DNA of 64,000 nt from Neonectria sp. B-13. Taxonomy: Eukaryota > Ascomycota > Sordariomycetes > Hypocreales > Nectriaceae. The first letter of the stretch is position 1; each line of letters opens with the position of its first letter. Positions 34,377 to 46,600 of this stretch are shown in pieces. The position numbers and the translations under genes are program-made. Where the stretch lies: the NCBI GenBank assembly GCA_002682825.1, contig NOKP01000050.1:3063-67062 (forward strand), read 5' to 3'. The notes under the pieces were generated by a model. The model saw nothing but the letters and a program-made list of their open reading frames with translations, was not told the DNA's origin and made no database searches.

Positions 34377-34697
34377 ATCTTATAAATTATATAATTAATA
34401 GATAATACTATTCTAATTAACTTATAGCTAAAGAAATAATATATTAGAAACTAAAGAAATCCTATTATAATTATTTATAATATTAATTATAAAGCTATAT
34501 AGAGAGATTTAGTAAAGAGAGTTATAAGAAGCTTAATAATTATTCCTAGTATTAGTAGATAGAAAGAGTAAAAGTTAATAATTAGGTTTAAAATCTAAAG
34601 ATCTATCTCTCTATTAAGCTTAAGTAAAAAAAGAAATATCATTTAGTAAAATTATAGATAAGTAGAAATAGTAGTTTAAATAGTATTTTTAATAGTA
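34377..34697 (+). mobile_element. ~1-kb element, 3' fragment (copy D)
   Basis: Only the last ~320 bp of the family are present, directly after copy A, ending TTTTTAATAGTA. Its first bases (ATCTTATAAATTAT) are the same internal site into which copy C inserted in copy B. Confidence 0.65.
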
Positions 34698-34808
34698 ATA
34701 TTTACCTTATATTAGATAAGAGATTTTATTTTATTATAAAGTCCTTTATATAATATATTATAAATTACTTTTAAATCTATATTTTATTAGTTATATATTC
34801 CTTCTTAA

Positions 34809-35877
34809 TACTATTAAAACTACTGTTTAGACTACTGTTTCTACTTATCCACAATTACACTAAATAGTTATATATTTCCTTTGCTTAAGCTTAATAAGGG
34901 GATAGATCTTTGGATTTTGAACCTAATTATTGACTTTTGCCCCCTCTAAACTCCCTCTGCCAAATCCCTCCATGCTTTATAGCCAATGTTAGAGATAACT
35001 ATAGTAGGATTCTCTTGCTTTCTAATGCAATTATTACTCTTTTGATTATAGATTCGTTATTATAGTATTACTTATTAACTATATAACCTATAAGATATAG
35101 TTATTATGCTTTAGACTATTAATAAACCTCTTCTCTATATTAATAGTATTATTATTCCTTTCTAGCTTTAAAGCTAGCCTCTCTAGAAAGACCTATTCTA
35201 TTATAATCTATTAGGCTATTACTCTATTAAGCTAGATTCTATCTTATAATAGGATATAATAATTAAAAACTACTAATTAGACTAATTCCTTAGCCTTAGA
35301 GCATTAATTAGTTTTAATCTTTTTTATATCTTATAGATTAGACTTTTAAACTATAATTTATAGCTTAGAAATAAGGCTTAGATCTACTTGAAATAGGCTA
35401 TATAGATTATATAAGAGCCTATAGGTATAGCTTAGTAAGGGCTTACTAAGCTATAGTATAATTTGGAAGGCAGTTATCTTATATAATTAGTTATATAGTC
35501 TTTATATTATATAGAAGGTTAAATAGAATATAAAAGGGTAACTTAGAAAGTATAAAGATTAGTTAGGCTTTTATCCTAAGAGGTTTTAGCCTTTTCTAAG
35601 ATTTAGCTTTTCTAAGGTCTAGCTTTTCTAAGATTTAGCTTTTCTAAGATCTAGCTTTTCTAAGATCTAGCTTTTCTAAGATCTAGCTTTTCTAGCTAAT
35701 TAGAGTAGTAAAACTTATACTTTAACTTTATAGTAGAAACTTTTATTTCCTTAAGTTATTATTGCTTTAGGCTTAAGTATTAAGCCTATTATACTATTGT
35801 TTTTTCTATTTTCTTTTATACTATTTAACCTTTAGCCCCTTCTCTAGGTATATACTACTAAGGACTATTATATCTAA
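34809..35877 (-). mobile_element. ~1-kb element, copy E
   Basis: Starts TACTATTAAAAC, ends ATTATATCTAA, 1069 bp. The 14-bp duplication ATATTCCTTYTTAA (34795-34808 has C, 35878-35891 has T at the variable base) differs by one RIP-type transition. The 16-bp array is at about 35590-35695. Confidence 0.85.
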
Positions 35878-35891
35878 ATATTCCTTTTTAA

Positions 35892-38830
35892 ATTATTATA
35901 AGTATTATATTAAAGAGATTTCTAAAGTAGAAATTAAACTCCTTTTAGCTAGTTAGATTAGTTTATTAATAAAGGTAGAAATAGTTATTTAACTAGTATA
36001 AGATTATAGGATAATTTAATATAAATTATTCTTAATTATAAATATTAAATTACTAATTAAAGATTCTTATTTAACTATTATTCTAAAGTTTAAATATAGT
36101 TTTTAAGTTTATTTTAGCTACTTTCTAATTACTTAATTTATTAACTTCTTATAAGATTATTCTTTTTATAATCTTATTAAGATATAGTAAAAAATAGTTA
36201 TTATACCTTTCTAACTAAATAATATAACTATTTATTATATAGTTAAATTTATATAAGAATACTATTATATTCCTTCTATTGAATTTTATATTAAAAGGTA
36301 TATTTATATAAAAGTAATTTACTCTTTCTATCTATTAAATAGAACGTCTTTATACAATTTTACTAAGTATTTAAAGATTCTTAGTAGTATTAAAACTTCT
36401 AGTTCTATAGTTATAAATAGTAGCTTTAGCTCCTATTATAAGGCTCTAAGTAATAAGATTAATTAAAGCTATTATATTAAGAGCTTTTATAGCTAGTTCT
36501 TCTTTTATAAAGAAAGGTAAAATAGTATTTAAAGGTAAAAATAATAATAAGAGTATTATATTAAATAAAGTTATAAGTTCTAAATCTAATAAAGATATTT
36601 ACTTATAGTTATAATTATTAAGTATACTATACTAATAGGCTCTTATTATCTTCTATTACTATTTCTTTATCTTTTTATTCTTATTATCTTCTTTCTTATT
36701 CTTCTTTTTCTTAGTTTCCTTTTTATACTTTATTTAGATAATAAAGCTAGCTAATAATCCTATAATAAACTAGTTATTTATATAAGCTTAGAAGACCCTC
36801 TATAAGGGAACCTAATATATAATGATTACTATATTATATATTGATTTCTTTGTCTTAAGCCTAATTGGTTTTAAAGTTCTTTATTAATCTTTATATCTAA
36901 CTTAAACCTATTTACCTTTTCTATTTAGTCTAAGTTTTTCCTTAACCCTATATAATCCTTCCCCTAATATCTAAATAGTAGACTAGCTAGCTATCTATAC
37001 TAGTTCTATATACTCTAGTAGCTCTTAGAACTAAAGGGTATATCTATCTTTAGATAATTTATTGATAATAACTTTATTATCTTTATTGTTTAACCTAGCC
37101 TTTAATTACTTAGTAAGAGCTTTAAGTAATATTTTCTCCTCTATTATAAAGCTAATATTATTAACCTTAGTAGCTCTATTATTAAGGAGTAAATAGTAAC
37201 TAAATATAGCTAGATATACCTTTTAGATAGTATTAATTGCTATATAATTAGACTTAAAGCTACTAAGACTATAAAGTCTAGCCTAATAAAGTTACTACTT
37301 ATACTTAATAGCCTTTATCTCTCTATCTAGAGAATAGTAGTATTCTATTTTATATGCCTTATAGCTTTATATCTTACTATCTAGCTGTAAGGTACAATAG
37401 ATAATTGGAAAAGTAGTATATATTATAGTTGTATTATACTATATTATAGTATATTAAGAAAGAGAAAAGAAGGCTAGCTTAATTTATTAGCTTAATAAAA
37501 GATAACTAGGTTATTTATATATACTATAGTTTAGGATAAGCTTTTTATAAATTAAATATTAAGATTAGAGAGAAGGACTTAGATAGGTTATAAAAATAGA
37601 CTTAAGGTATAATATTAATATAAACTATATTACTAGGAAAGCTTACTATATTTAAGTTATTAGGATTAATAGTACTAGGTATAATATCTTATTATATTAA
37701 CTATTATATATTATCTATTGTATTATTTTAATCTATTAGATAATATTAACTAAGGCTAAAATTACTATAAATAAGCTTAAAAGAATAGTATAATTATAAG
37801 GTTTAACTACTTCTTATTATTCTTTTATTTAATAAATCTAAATAGTATAATTATTAACCCTTTAGTTATAATAACTTTACTAGTTTAAGTTTTTAAAAGG
37901 GATTAATTTCTATATAATCTATTAGATTAATTATTACTTTATATAATATTATTCTTTTAAGCCTTAATTTACCTTTCTTTAATATTAGTAAGTTATACTA
38001 TAAACTAATACTTATTAGTAAACTTAAGTATATTACTCTTATATAAGATTATAAAGTTATTATTAGAATTCCTTAATAATAGTTCTTAGTAATTATTAAG
38101 TATTATAATTATTTATAATACTATTTATTAATTAGTTTTAGTTATTATAATATATTAACTATATTATAGTCTTTAGTAATTATTATTTACATATCTTTTA
38201 ATACTTATATTATAAATACTATTTAAATTCTTAATTAGCTCTATCTTAATATAACTTATTATTAGTTTATAAAAGATATAATAGAAGTATATTAAGTTTA
38301 TCCTTCTAATCCTTTTAATTTATTATAACTATTCTATAAATAACTATTAGTATATTATAAAGTAGGAAATAGTTATCCCTTTTAATAGAGATTTTACTTA
38401 TATTCTATTATAACCTTTAAATATATTTAATAAAAGTGATTTTATAATAGCTAGTAAGACTAAGAATACCTAGCTAGCCTTATTATAATTATAATAAAGG
38501 AAAAGATACAATCTATCCTTTTAGCTTTGTAATAGACAAAGAAAAGATTAGTTAAATTAACTATAATTATAATACTATTAAAACTATTATAATAAGAGTC
38601 TAAAGATTAATAGAAATACTTAAATCTAGTTAAAAATTGAATAATTATAGCTCTTAAATTTATTACTTAAGCTAATATTCTTACTTCCTTTCTCAATAGA
38701 CTTTATTAGTCTTTATTTCTCTTTTAATCTTAGCTAATTTAAACTAATTATTAAAAGAGATTATTAGCTAGTAAAAACACTATAATACCTATACTTTATC
38801 TAGGCTTTAATGTCTATTAGCCCTAATATA
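35892..38830. other. AT-rich degraded retroelement mosaic
   Basis: Stops occur in all frames. About 36750-37400 matches the reverse complement of about 52750-53350 (ORF2 region of the Tad1 LINE), so it is a LINE fragment on the minus strand. About 37440-37780 is an inverted copy of about 43030-43330. About 38420-38830 repeats 30180-30590. The rest is unresolved. Confidence 0.5.
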
Positions 38831-41830
38831 ACAGTCTAAAGCTTAAAGCAACTTCTAGAGTAAAACCTTAATAAGCAAACTAAATCAATAAAGACTAAGT
38901 TTTAACTTAAGTTTATTAAGCTTAGAGATTGTATAGTTAAGAAAGTTACTAAGGTTATAGCTTAAATAATATAAGAATTATTACAAGTTTAAGACTAGCT
39001 TATCTAAGTTTATAGTAAGCTAGAGTAGATATATATATAGCTAAATATACTAAATAAGACTGAGATATTATAATTATTAGTTTAAATATATATAAATATA
39101 GCTAGGATAATATCTATTAGTATATTTAGCTAATCTTTATCTATAATTTAATTAGTAACTCTAGAACTAGTATTTTATATAGTAGATATATCTAAAGTTC
39201 CTAAAGATTATATTAAAGATATAATACTAATAATAATCTATAAAACTATAAAATAGGAAATATAAAAGTTAAATAACTAGCCTTACTAGTAATATATTAT
39301 TATAACTAAAAATAGATAAAATACTAATTGTCTTAGGATTATTAATAGAAAGAAGAATAAAATATAAAAGATTAAGACTATTCTTAAAACTAGGAAAGCT
39401 TTAAGTATAAGAGTCCTTTAAGATTAATTATATTCTATTAAAGTTAATAATATAAACTATACAGCTATTTTTAACTAGAAGTTTAATATTTATCCTAGAG
39501 TAATAAAAGCCTTAAACTAAAAGAATAAAGTCTAAATTGCTAAAATAGTCTAATTAAGCTAAAAGATTAACCTTAAGCTATATAGATCTAATATATATAA
39601 TAAGTAAGTTAGATAGATAAGTAAGTTAGATAAAAATCCTAACCCTTTAAAGATAATATAAAATAAAAATATAATAAAGCATTCAATCAATTAAAACTAA
39701 TTATTATACTCTTCTTTAGATATCTTAATAATAACCTAATAAGTCCTTGTATTATAATTAGTCTTTCTATAAGTTTTATAATACCTTTCCTTTGATTATA
39801 TTAACCCTTCTTAACTACTACTTTTTAATAATTTAGCCTATATCTATATATTAATATTTATCTAATTAATTATATCCTTTCCTTTTTCTATAGTTATTTT
39901 CCCTTTATTCTATAAATAGTTTCTTTTTACTTTATACTCCTTACTAAGAGTCTTATTTATCTATTAAAGGATTTAATTCTTAGACTTTAATAATACTATT
40001 TAATATATTATTACTATTATTCTCTTAGAAAATAACATAAGTACCTTAAGAATAGATACTAAAAAGCTACTTTAATACCTTCTAATTTATCTTTTAAAGT
40101 ATTTAAACTAAGAGCTAGTCTTAAGGACTATCTTTAGAGTCTTTAAGACCTAAGAGTTAGAAAGACTAGTTTTCTCCTTAATAGGTATTAGAGTTTATAG
40201 TTATATATTAAGCTTTAATATAATATTTTCTAAGTCTAAAGGAATAGGTTTAGTCCCTTAAAAACCTTTCTTAATATTACTCTTTATAATAGTAGCTTAA
40301 TAGGTAGTATAAAAGGCTAGAAAGAATTTAGTCTTTAAAATATAAGTAATAAAGTATTTAATTAAATACTTAATCTCTTAACTATATACCTTTTTTAATA
40401 GCCTAAAGTACTTAATATTAAGAGACTAAAGTAGATAAGATAAATAAAGTAGTATATAAAGTATAATAATATAATTCTCTTTATAATATTTCTTAAAATC
40501 AATTAAGTAATAACTTTTATACTTATTAAGGATTAAAAGATAATAATAACTAGTTAATTAAGTCTTTATATACTAGTTAAAGTACTTAAGCTACTTAAGG
40601 CTTATCTTATTATTAGTCTAACTATTTTAAGTTATAATAATAGTCTAATTACTTAAAAGATTACTTTCCTAATACTAGCTAGTAAGATAATATTAGCTTA
40701 TAACTATAATAAATAATTAGATTACTTAACCTTCTATATTAATTACTTAAATAACTATAACCTATTCTTAGTTTTTAGACTAAACTGATTTTAGGTTTCT
40801 ATACCTTTTTATACCTATAATAATCATTCTACTTATAATAATACTTATTATAAAGCTAGTCTTATTAAAGTTATAAATATTAATAAAAGTAATATTATAT
40901 TTTATAATTATATTTACTATAAGTATAAACTAATTATAAATAATAATTAGATTTTTATATTTAGCTCTTTAATAGTTATATTTATGAAAAAAATACATTT
41001 TAAGCTCTAGTTATTACCTAATAAAGTTAAAAGCCTAATACTTACTAATAGATAATATATTATAGTTAATAAGTAGTTAATTAGCTATTTTTTTAATATT
41101 ATATAATTATAGAGAAAACCCTTATGAATCTAGGTTAAGAATAAATTAAATAATTATTTATTCCTTTAGATTAGATAGTTTATATAACTTAGGGATAATA
41201 TTACTTTAAGATAGTTTACTATAATATTAGTTATAAAGAGTATTAGGAAGGACTTTATATATCTTTATAGCTAGTTAAATCTATAATTTAGGGTTATTCT
41301 AAAGAGCTTAGAGAGTAAGAATTATATTTGCCTTTTTGCTTAATTGTAGTATATTTGATAGTTGAGAAATAGTTAATTGAATAAAAAGAGAGAGAATTAA
41401 GGGATTTTTGTCTAACTTACTTATCTATCTGACTTGCTTATTATATATATTATAGTAGTCTACTTAACTAAGAGTATTAATACTAAAAGACTATTATAGA
41501 AATATTACTTTCTTATTACTAATAAATTAATATATATAAGTATATTTAAGTAGATTATTAAACTAGAATAATATTATAACTATTAAGAGCTTAATTATAA
41601 GGTATTCTTATATAATAAGAATTAAGTATATATAAAGTGTACTACTAAGGTGTTATAAGGCTAGGAGGTATTCTAGCCTGTACAAAGACCAGTTATTGCT
41701 ACAGCAAAAGATCAAGCAGTAATTGCAGTTACTGCAATTGCTGTACCTTACATCTGCCCTTATAACAGCCCTATACAGCACGCTGACCGCTACTGCAATA
41801 GCGGCTCATAGGCCCTGTTATTTAGATATA
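38831..41830 (+). mobile_element. Tad1-type LINE, ORF1 remnant, interrupted by pogo
   Basis: With RIP-type stops ignored, 39300-39580 reads as a Tad1 ORF1 region (e.g. LSARVLRDQLYPIKVNNINR-like wording), and translation continues after the pogo insert at 41455 with a CYNCQELxHK-like zinc-knuckle region near 41575-41650. These are features of the nucleic-acid-binding ORF1 protein. The copy is interrupted by the pogo element 39591-41450 and then by a ~1-kb element at 41822. Confidence 0.6.
39591..41450 (-). mobile_element. pogo/Fot1-type DNA transposon, copy 2
   Basis: Length is 1860 bp, identical to copy 1 at 9745-11604, but in the opposite orientation. Its ends are ATATATAATAAGTAAG with complement at the right, and TA flanks both sides. 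The transposase remnant is on the minus strand and full of stops. Confidence 0.82.
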
Positions 41831-42846
41831 ATAGTCCTTGGTAGCACATACCTAGAGAAGAGGCTAAAGGTTAAACAGTATAAAAGAAAACAGAAAAAAC
41901 AACAGTATAATAGGCTTAATACCCAAGCCCAAGGCAACAATGACTCAAGGAGATAAAAGTTTCTACTATAAAGTTAAGGTGTAAGTTTTACTGCTCTAAT
42001 CAGCTAGAAAAGCTAGATCTTGGAAAAGCTAGATCTTAGAAAAGCTAGATCTTAGAAAAGCTAGATCTTAGAAAAGCTAGACCTTGGAAAAGGCTAAAAC
42101 CCCTTGGGATAAAAGCCCAGCCTCTGTACTTTCCAGGTTACCTCTTCACATTCCATCCGACCTTCCAAACAACACAACAACCACACCACCAATCGCACAA
42201 GATAACCGTCCAAATCGCACTATAGCCCAGCGAGCCCTTGCCAAGCTATACACATAGGCTCTCATATGACCTATATATCGAATTGAAAGAACATCCAAGC
42301 CTCATTTCTATGCTACAAATTGCAGCTCAAAAGTCTAGCCTAGGGCATATAAAACAGCCTATGATCAATTGCTTTAGACCTAAGAAATTAGTCCAATTAG
42401 CAGTCTTTAGCTATAACATCCTACTGTAAGACAGAATCCAGCTTAATATAGCAATAGCCCAGTGGATTACAATAGAACAGCTCTTTCTAGAGAGGCTAGC
42501 TCTAAAGCTAGAAAGGAACAGCAATATCACTACTATAGAGAAGGAGTTCCTTAAGAAGCTACACAACCCTATCTCTGCCCCATGGATCATACAGTTGACA
42601 GATGACATTGTTCTGACCAACCTACAGCTAAAGGAGTGATGCATTAGAAACCGAGGGAATCCTGATCGGCCACGAAGCATGGAGGGATTTGGCGGAGGGA
42701 GTTCTGTGGAGGGGGCAAAAGTCAATAATTAGGTTCAAAATCCAAAGATCTATCCCCCCATTAAGCTCAAGCAAAGGAAACACATGACTGTTCAGCGCAA
42801 TTGCGGATAGGCAGAAATAGTAGTCCAAACAGTAGTTTCAACAGTG
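41822..42846 (+). mobile_element. ~1-kb element, copy F (least mutated)
   Basis: TTAGATATAATAGTCC to GTTTCAACAGTG, 1025 bp, with the exact 14-bp duplication ATAGGCCCTGTTAT at 41808-41821 and 42847-42860. It keeps many CA/CG dinucleotides and is the best reference copy. A 16-bp tandem array lies at about 42005-42090. Between 42238 and 42639 one frame reads as protein interrupted only by TAA at 42427-42429, with QWITIEQLFLERLALKLER and IEKEFLKKLHNP. Upstream stops are TAG/TAA at plausible CAG/CAA sites. No homology is recognised. Confidence 0.9.
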
Positions 42847-42860
42847 ATAGGCCCTGTTAT

Positions 42861-43600
42861 ATAAGGGCTATTATTATTATAAATACTTAATATAAATACC
42901 TAAGTATACTTTCTATAGTAGTCTATATAAGTTATTTAGTAGAAATTACCTAAAACTTTATCTTAGATAGTATAAGTAAGTTATTATAAATAATTCAACT
43001 GAATATAAAAAAGTAAAATATAGTATTTATAGTAATTTTAGCTTTAGTTAATATTATTTAATAGATTAAGATAATACAATAGATAATATATAGTAGTTAA
43101 TATAATAAGATATTATACCTAGTATTATTAATCCTAATAACTTAAATATAGTAAGCTTTCCCTATAATATAGTGTATATTAATATTATATCTTAAGCCTA
43201 TTTTTATAACCTATTTAAGTCCCTCTCTCTAACCTTAATGTCCAATTTATAAAAAGCTTATTCTAAACTATAGTATATATAAATAACCTAGTTGTCTTTT
43301 ATTAAGTTAATAAGTTTAACTAGCCTTCTTCTATCTTTCTTAATATACTATAATATAGTATAATATAACTATAATGCATTCTACTATTACTTACTATATC
43401 TATTATAAGAGTACCTTTAGGATACATAGTTAAGTAAGGTTAATAGATTAGAAGTAAAGATAGTATTCTTATTAATACATAAGCTAAAGCTTACCCCTTA
43501 ATTCTAAAGAAAGGTAGGCATTTAGGTAAAGAGATATAGCTATAATATGTAGACTATATAACTAAAGTACTAAAGGCTAGCATTATAATAACTACCCTTC
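42861..43600. other. LINE-derived AT-rich sequence
   Basis: About 43400-43590 is the same as the sequence ending at 51640 and resuming at 52718, that is, another Tad1 LINE fragment in + orientation. About 43030-43330 is an inverted copy of 37440-37780. Confidence 0.5.
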
Positions 43601-46600
43601 CTTAATGATTATTGCTCTTAATAATTAATAATATAGAATTTAATAATAGTAAAACTATATTTATTTTTTGAACTAGCTATATTTATTTAATAGCTATTTA
43701 TAGCTAATAGATTAATAAATAAACCTTATTACTTATAGCTTATACCTTATAGTTTAGACCTATTAAGTGATTATATATAAGTATTTAAACCTTTTTCTAT
43801 TATTAGTGCTTTTTCTTTCTTTCTTCTTTATTACTACTATCTCTCTTTTCTATTTTATAAGTATATCTTTAGACTTATTTTTGTATTCTTAATATAGTTT
43901 CTCTCTTAGTAAAAATAATTCTTCTTTTCTTATGTATTATTATATTCTTATCTTTCTTTTAAAATAGTTATAATACTTAAATATAATTCTACTAAGTATA
44001 TAGAGCCTATCTATAAGTTATAGAATTAGTATATATACTATTTTTACTTAATTACCTTAGAGCTTTCTAAGGATCTTATCTATTATTAAGTTATTTATTA
44101 TTCTTTTGAATATCTTATAATCTATTATAAGTTCTCTAAGGCTAGATCTTTTTAATATAACTATTATTACTTTAGTAGTAAGGATTATTCTATATAAGTC
44201 TTTTCTATATATTAATAGGTTATTCTTAGGGAAATTAATACTAATCCTATTTAACCCTCCTATTATAATAGAGTTTAATACTTATGTTTTATATCTTACT
44301 TATATTTAGGTTAATAATATTATCTATTAGCTTAACTATTCTATTAAGAATATAAAGGAAGAAGAGAAGCTATACTTCCTTTTAGTAAAAGCTTATTAAG
44401 ATCTTTATAGTATTATATACTATCTTCTAATAGCTTTTAATATCTTAAAGACTATTTATTATTAGAATTAGTAGCTTATTAGTAAGACTATTATTATTCT
44501 CTTTTATATATAAAAGTATTTCTCTATTATAATAGTCTATAAGATCCTTATTACTTAAGTCTATTATATACCTTCTTATATACCTTTTACTAATCTATCT
44601 TTATATAGTAATAATCCTATAGTTTTAACCTATCTAGTAAGTTTTATATATAATATTAGGTTTTTTTACTTATTTTCTAATATTTTATTTTCTATAGTAA
44701 TATAAGAACTATTAGTATATATACTAATATATTTAGTAGTTAACCTTAGGTTTTATTAATACTAATTATATAGCTTAGTATATTACTCTTTATTCTATAT
44801 TCTAGGAGGTTTAAGCTATTATGTAAAATAATAGAGTTCCTTAGGATTATTATAATCCTTTTATTTATTCTTATCCTTTAGAAATAGATTTATTAACCTT
44901 TAGGCTTTAATTAGATCTCTTTAGTATTTTATATATTATAGCATTTAATAGTCTATAATATAGTAATAATAGCTTTTTTTATTTTTTATTTTTTAAGCTA
45001 ATATATTCTAATTTCTTTATACTTAGGCTTATACTCTTCTTTCTTTATATTCTTTATGTTTTTCTCCTCCTTACTAATCTAGGTTATATTGCCTTTAGGT
45101 ATAAGTATTATCCTTTTATAAACTAAGAGTTAAGTTATCATTATATTATAGTTTTATTATTATTATTTAAGAATTAGGAAGTTTAATAGAATAGTTTTTT
45201 TATTAGCCTTAGAGTATAGTCTTTTTAAATTGATTTATATAATCTTATATTTAACTTTTTCTTAGCTTATCTTACTTATAAGGTTTATTATAACTCTTAT
45301 CTCTTTAATACTATTCTTTTACCTTATACTAGACTTTTCTTTACTCCTCTTTATAGTCTTTAATTATTTAACTAGTATTAGTTATACTATCCTTAGGGAT
45401 TTACTAATTATATTTTAAAGGCTAGTTTTTCTATTTAATTAAATAGTAAAGTTTATTTTTAATCTTATTCTTTTCTTTAATGTATTTTAGTTCTTACTTA
45501 GCTTTCTTATTTTCTAGGTTAGATATTAATAGGTTTTTACTAAGGTTTTCTATTCTATAGTACTAAGGTTTAAGTAGACTAATATAGAATATATTATAGA
45601 GATAGTTATACTTATTAGATAGGACTAATTAGTAAGCTTATTTTCTAATTTTCTTAAGTATCTAAAAGGGCTTAATAAATCAAGAGGCTAGTTTCTTTTT
45701 CTCTCTTTTAAGCTTAAGGTTCTTAGTTAAAAGCCCTACTAGGTCCTTTTATTTTAAGGTAAAGGGTATATATTTTTTATTATAGTTTCTTACTTATCTT
45801 TCTAATGTATTTTATTAGTATTTTCTTTAGCTTTTCTCTAAGGTCTACTAAGTATTATATCTATATATAGACCTTTAGTACTCTCTTTTCCTAAGAGCTA
45901 TCCTTAGATCTTATAGTAAAGTTAGTATTATACTTAAATAGTACTATAAATAGTAATATGCTTATAATTGTATTAATAGTATTATTATAGGTATATTGTA
46001 CTAATTAGAGTAGAATAGCCTAATTAGCTTAGTCTAAGTTAATAAAGTATTTAAGATAGTATTTTAATATTTAATTTATTCTTTCTATTTACTTATTACT
46101 TTATAAGTAAAATACTATAGAAAGCTTATATTTTATCTTAGTCTAATAGTATAGCTTTAACTAAAACTTACTTATAAATAAAGAACCTTAGTTAGAAATA
46201 ATACCTATTAAGGGTCTATATACTAATTTTACTTTTCTATAAAAGAGCTTAGCTAGCTTAATTATAGTTATTATTATATATATAGGAAAGAATAAGAAAG
46301 TCTTAGTAAATTAATCTATAATTCTTAGGATTGTATTTACCTTTTATTCTTTCTAAATTACTAAAGATAGATTTATAATAAAGTTTATTAAGATTTTAGC
46401 CTAAGGTTATAAAGGGATTAGTAGTAATTAAAGACTTCTATAGGGCTAATACTTTTTTATAACTACTCTCTAATATACTATATATAACTATATATAGTTT
46501 TTAATATCTATCTTAATATTAACTTAATAGAATTTCCTTTAGATTAAATCTAAAGTATAATTAATATTAAAGTATTCTACTAGTAGATTATTATAATAAA

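Noticed and set aside
31181..34390. 14-bp duplication around copy A
   Set aside because: ATAAATCTAATTAT and ATCTTATAAATTAT do not align; the junction is probably rearranged.
42005..42090. Regular ~16-bp repeats that look CRISPR-like
   Set aside because: The units AGAAAAGCTAGATCTT are directly abutting with no spacers and lie inside a eukaryotic transposable element; they are an internal minisatellite.
41822..42846. ~1-kb element as a classical MITE or a Starship-type element
   Set aside because: No terminal inverted repeats could be paired (TTAGATATAATAG against CACTGTTGAAAC), no tyrosine recombinase is present, and the duplication is 14 bp rather than 2-9 bp or a TTAC-type repeat.
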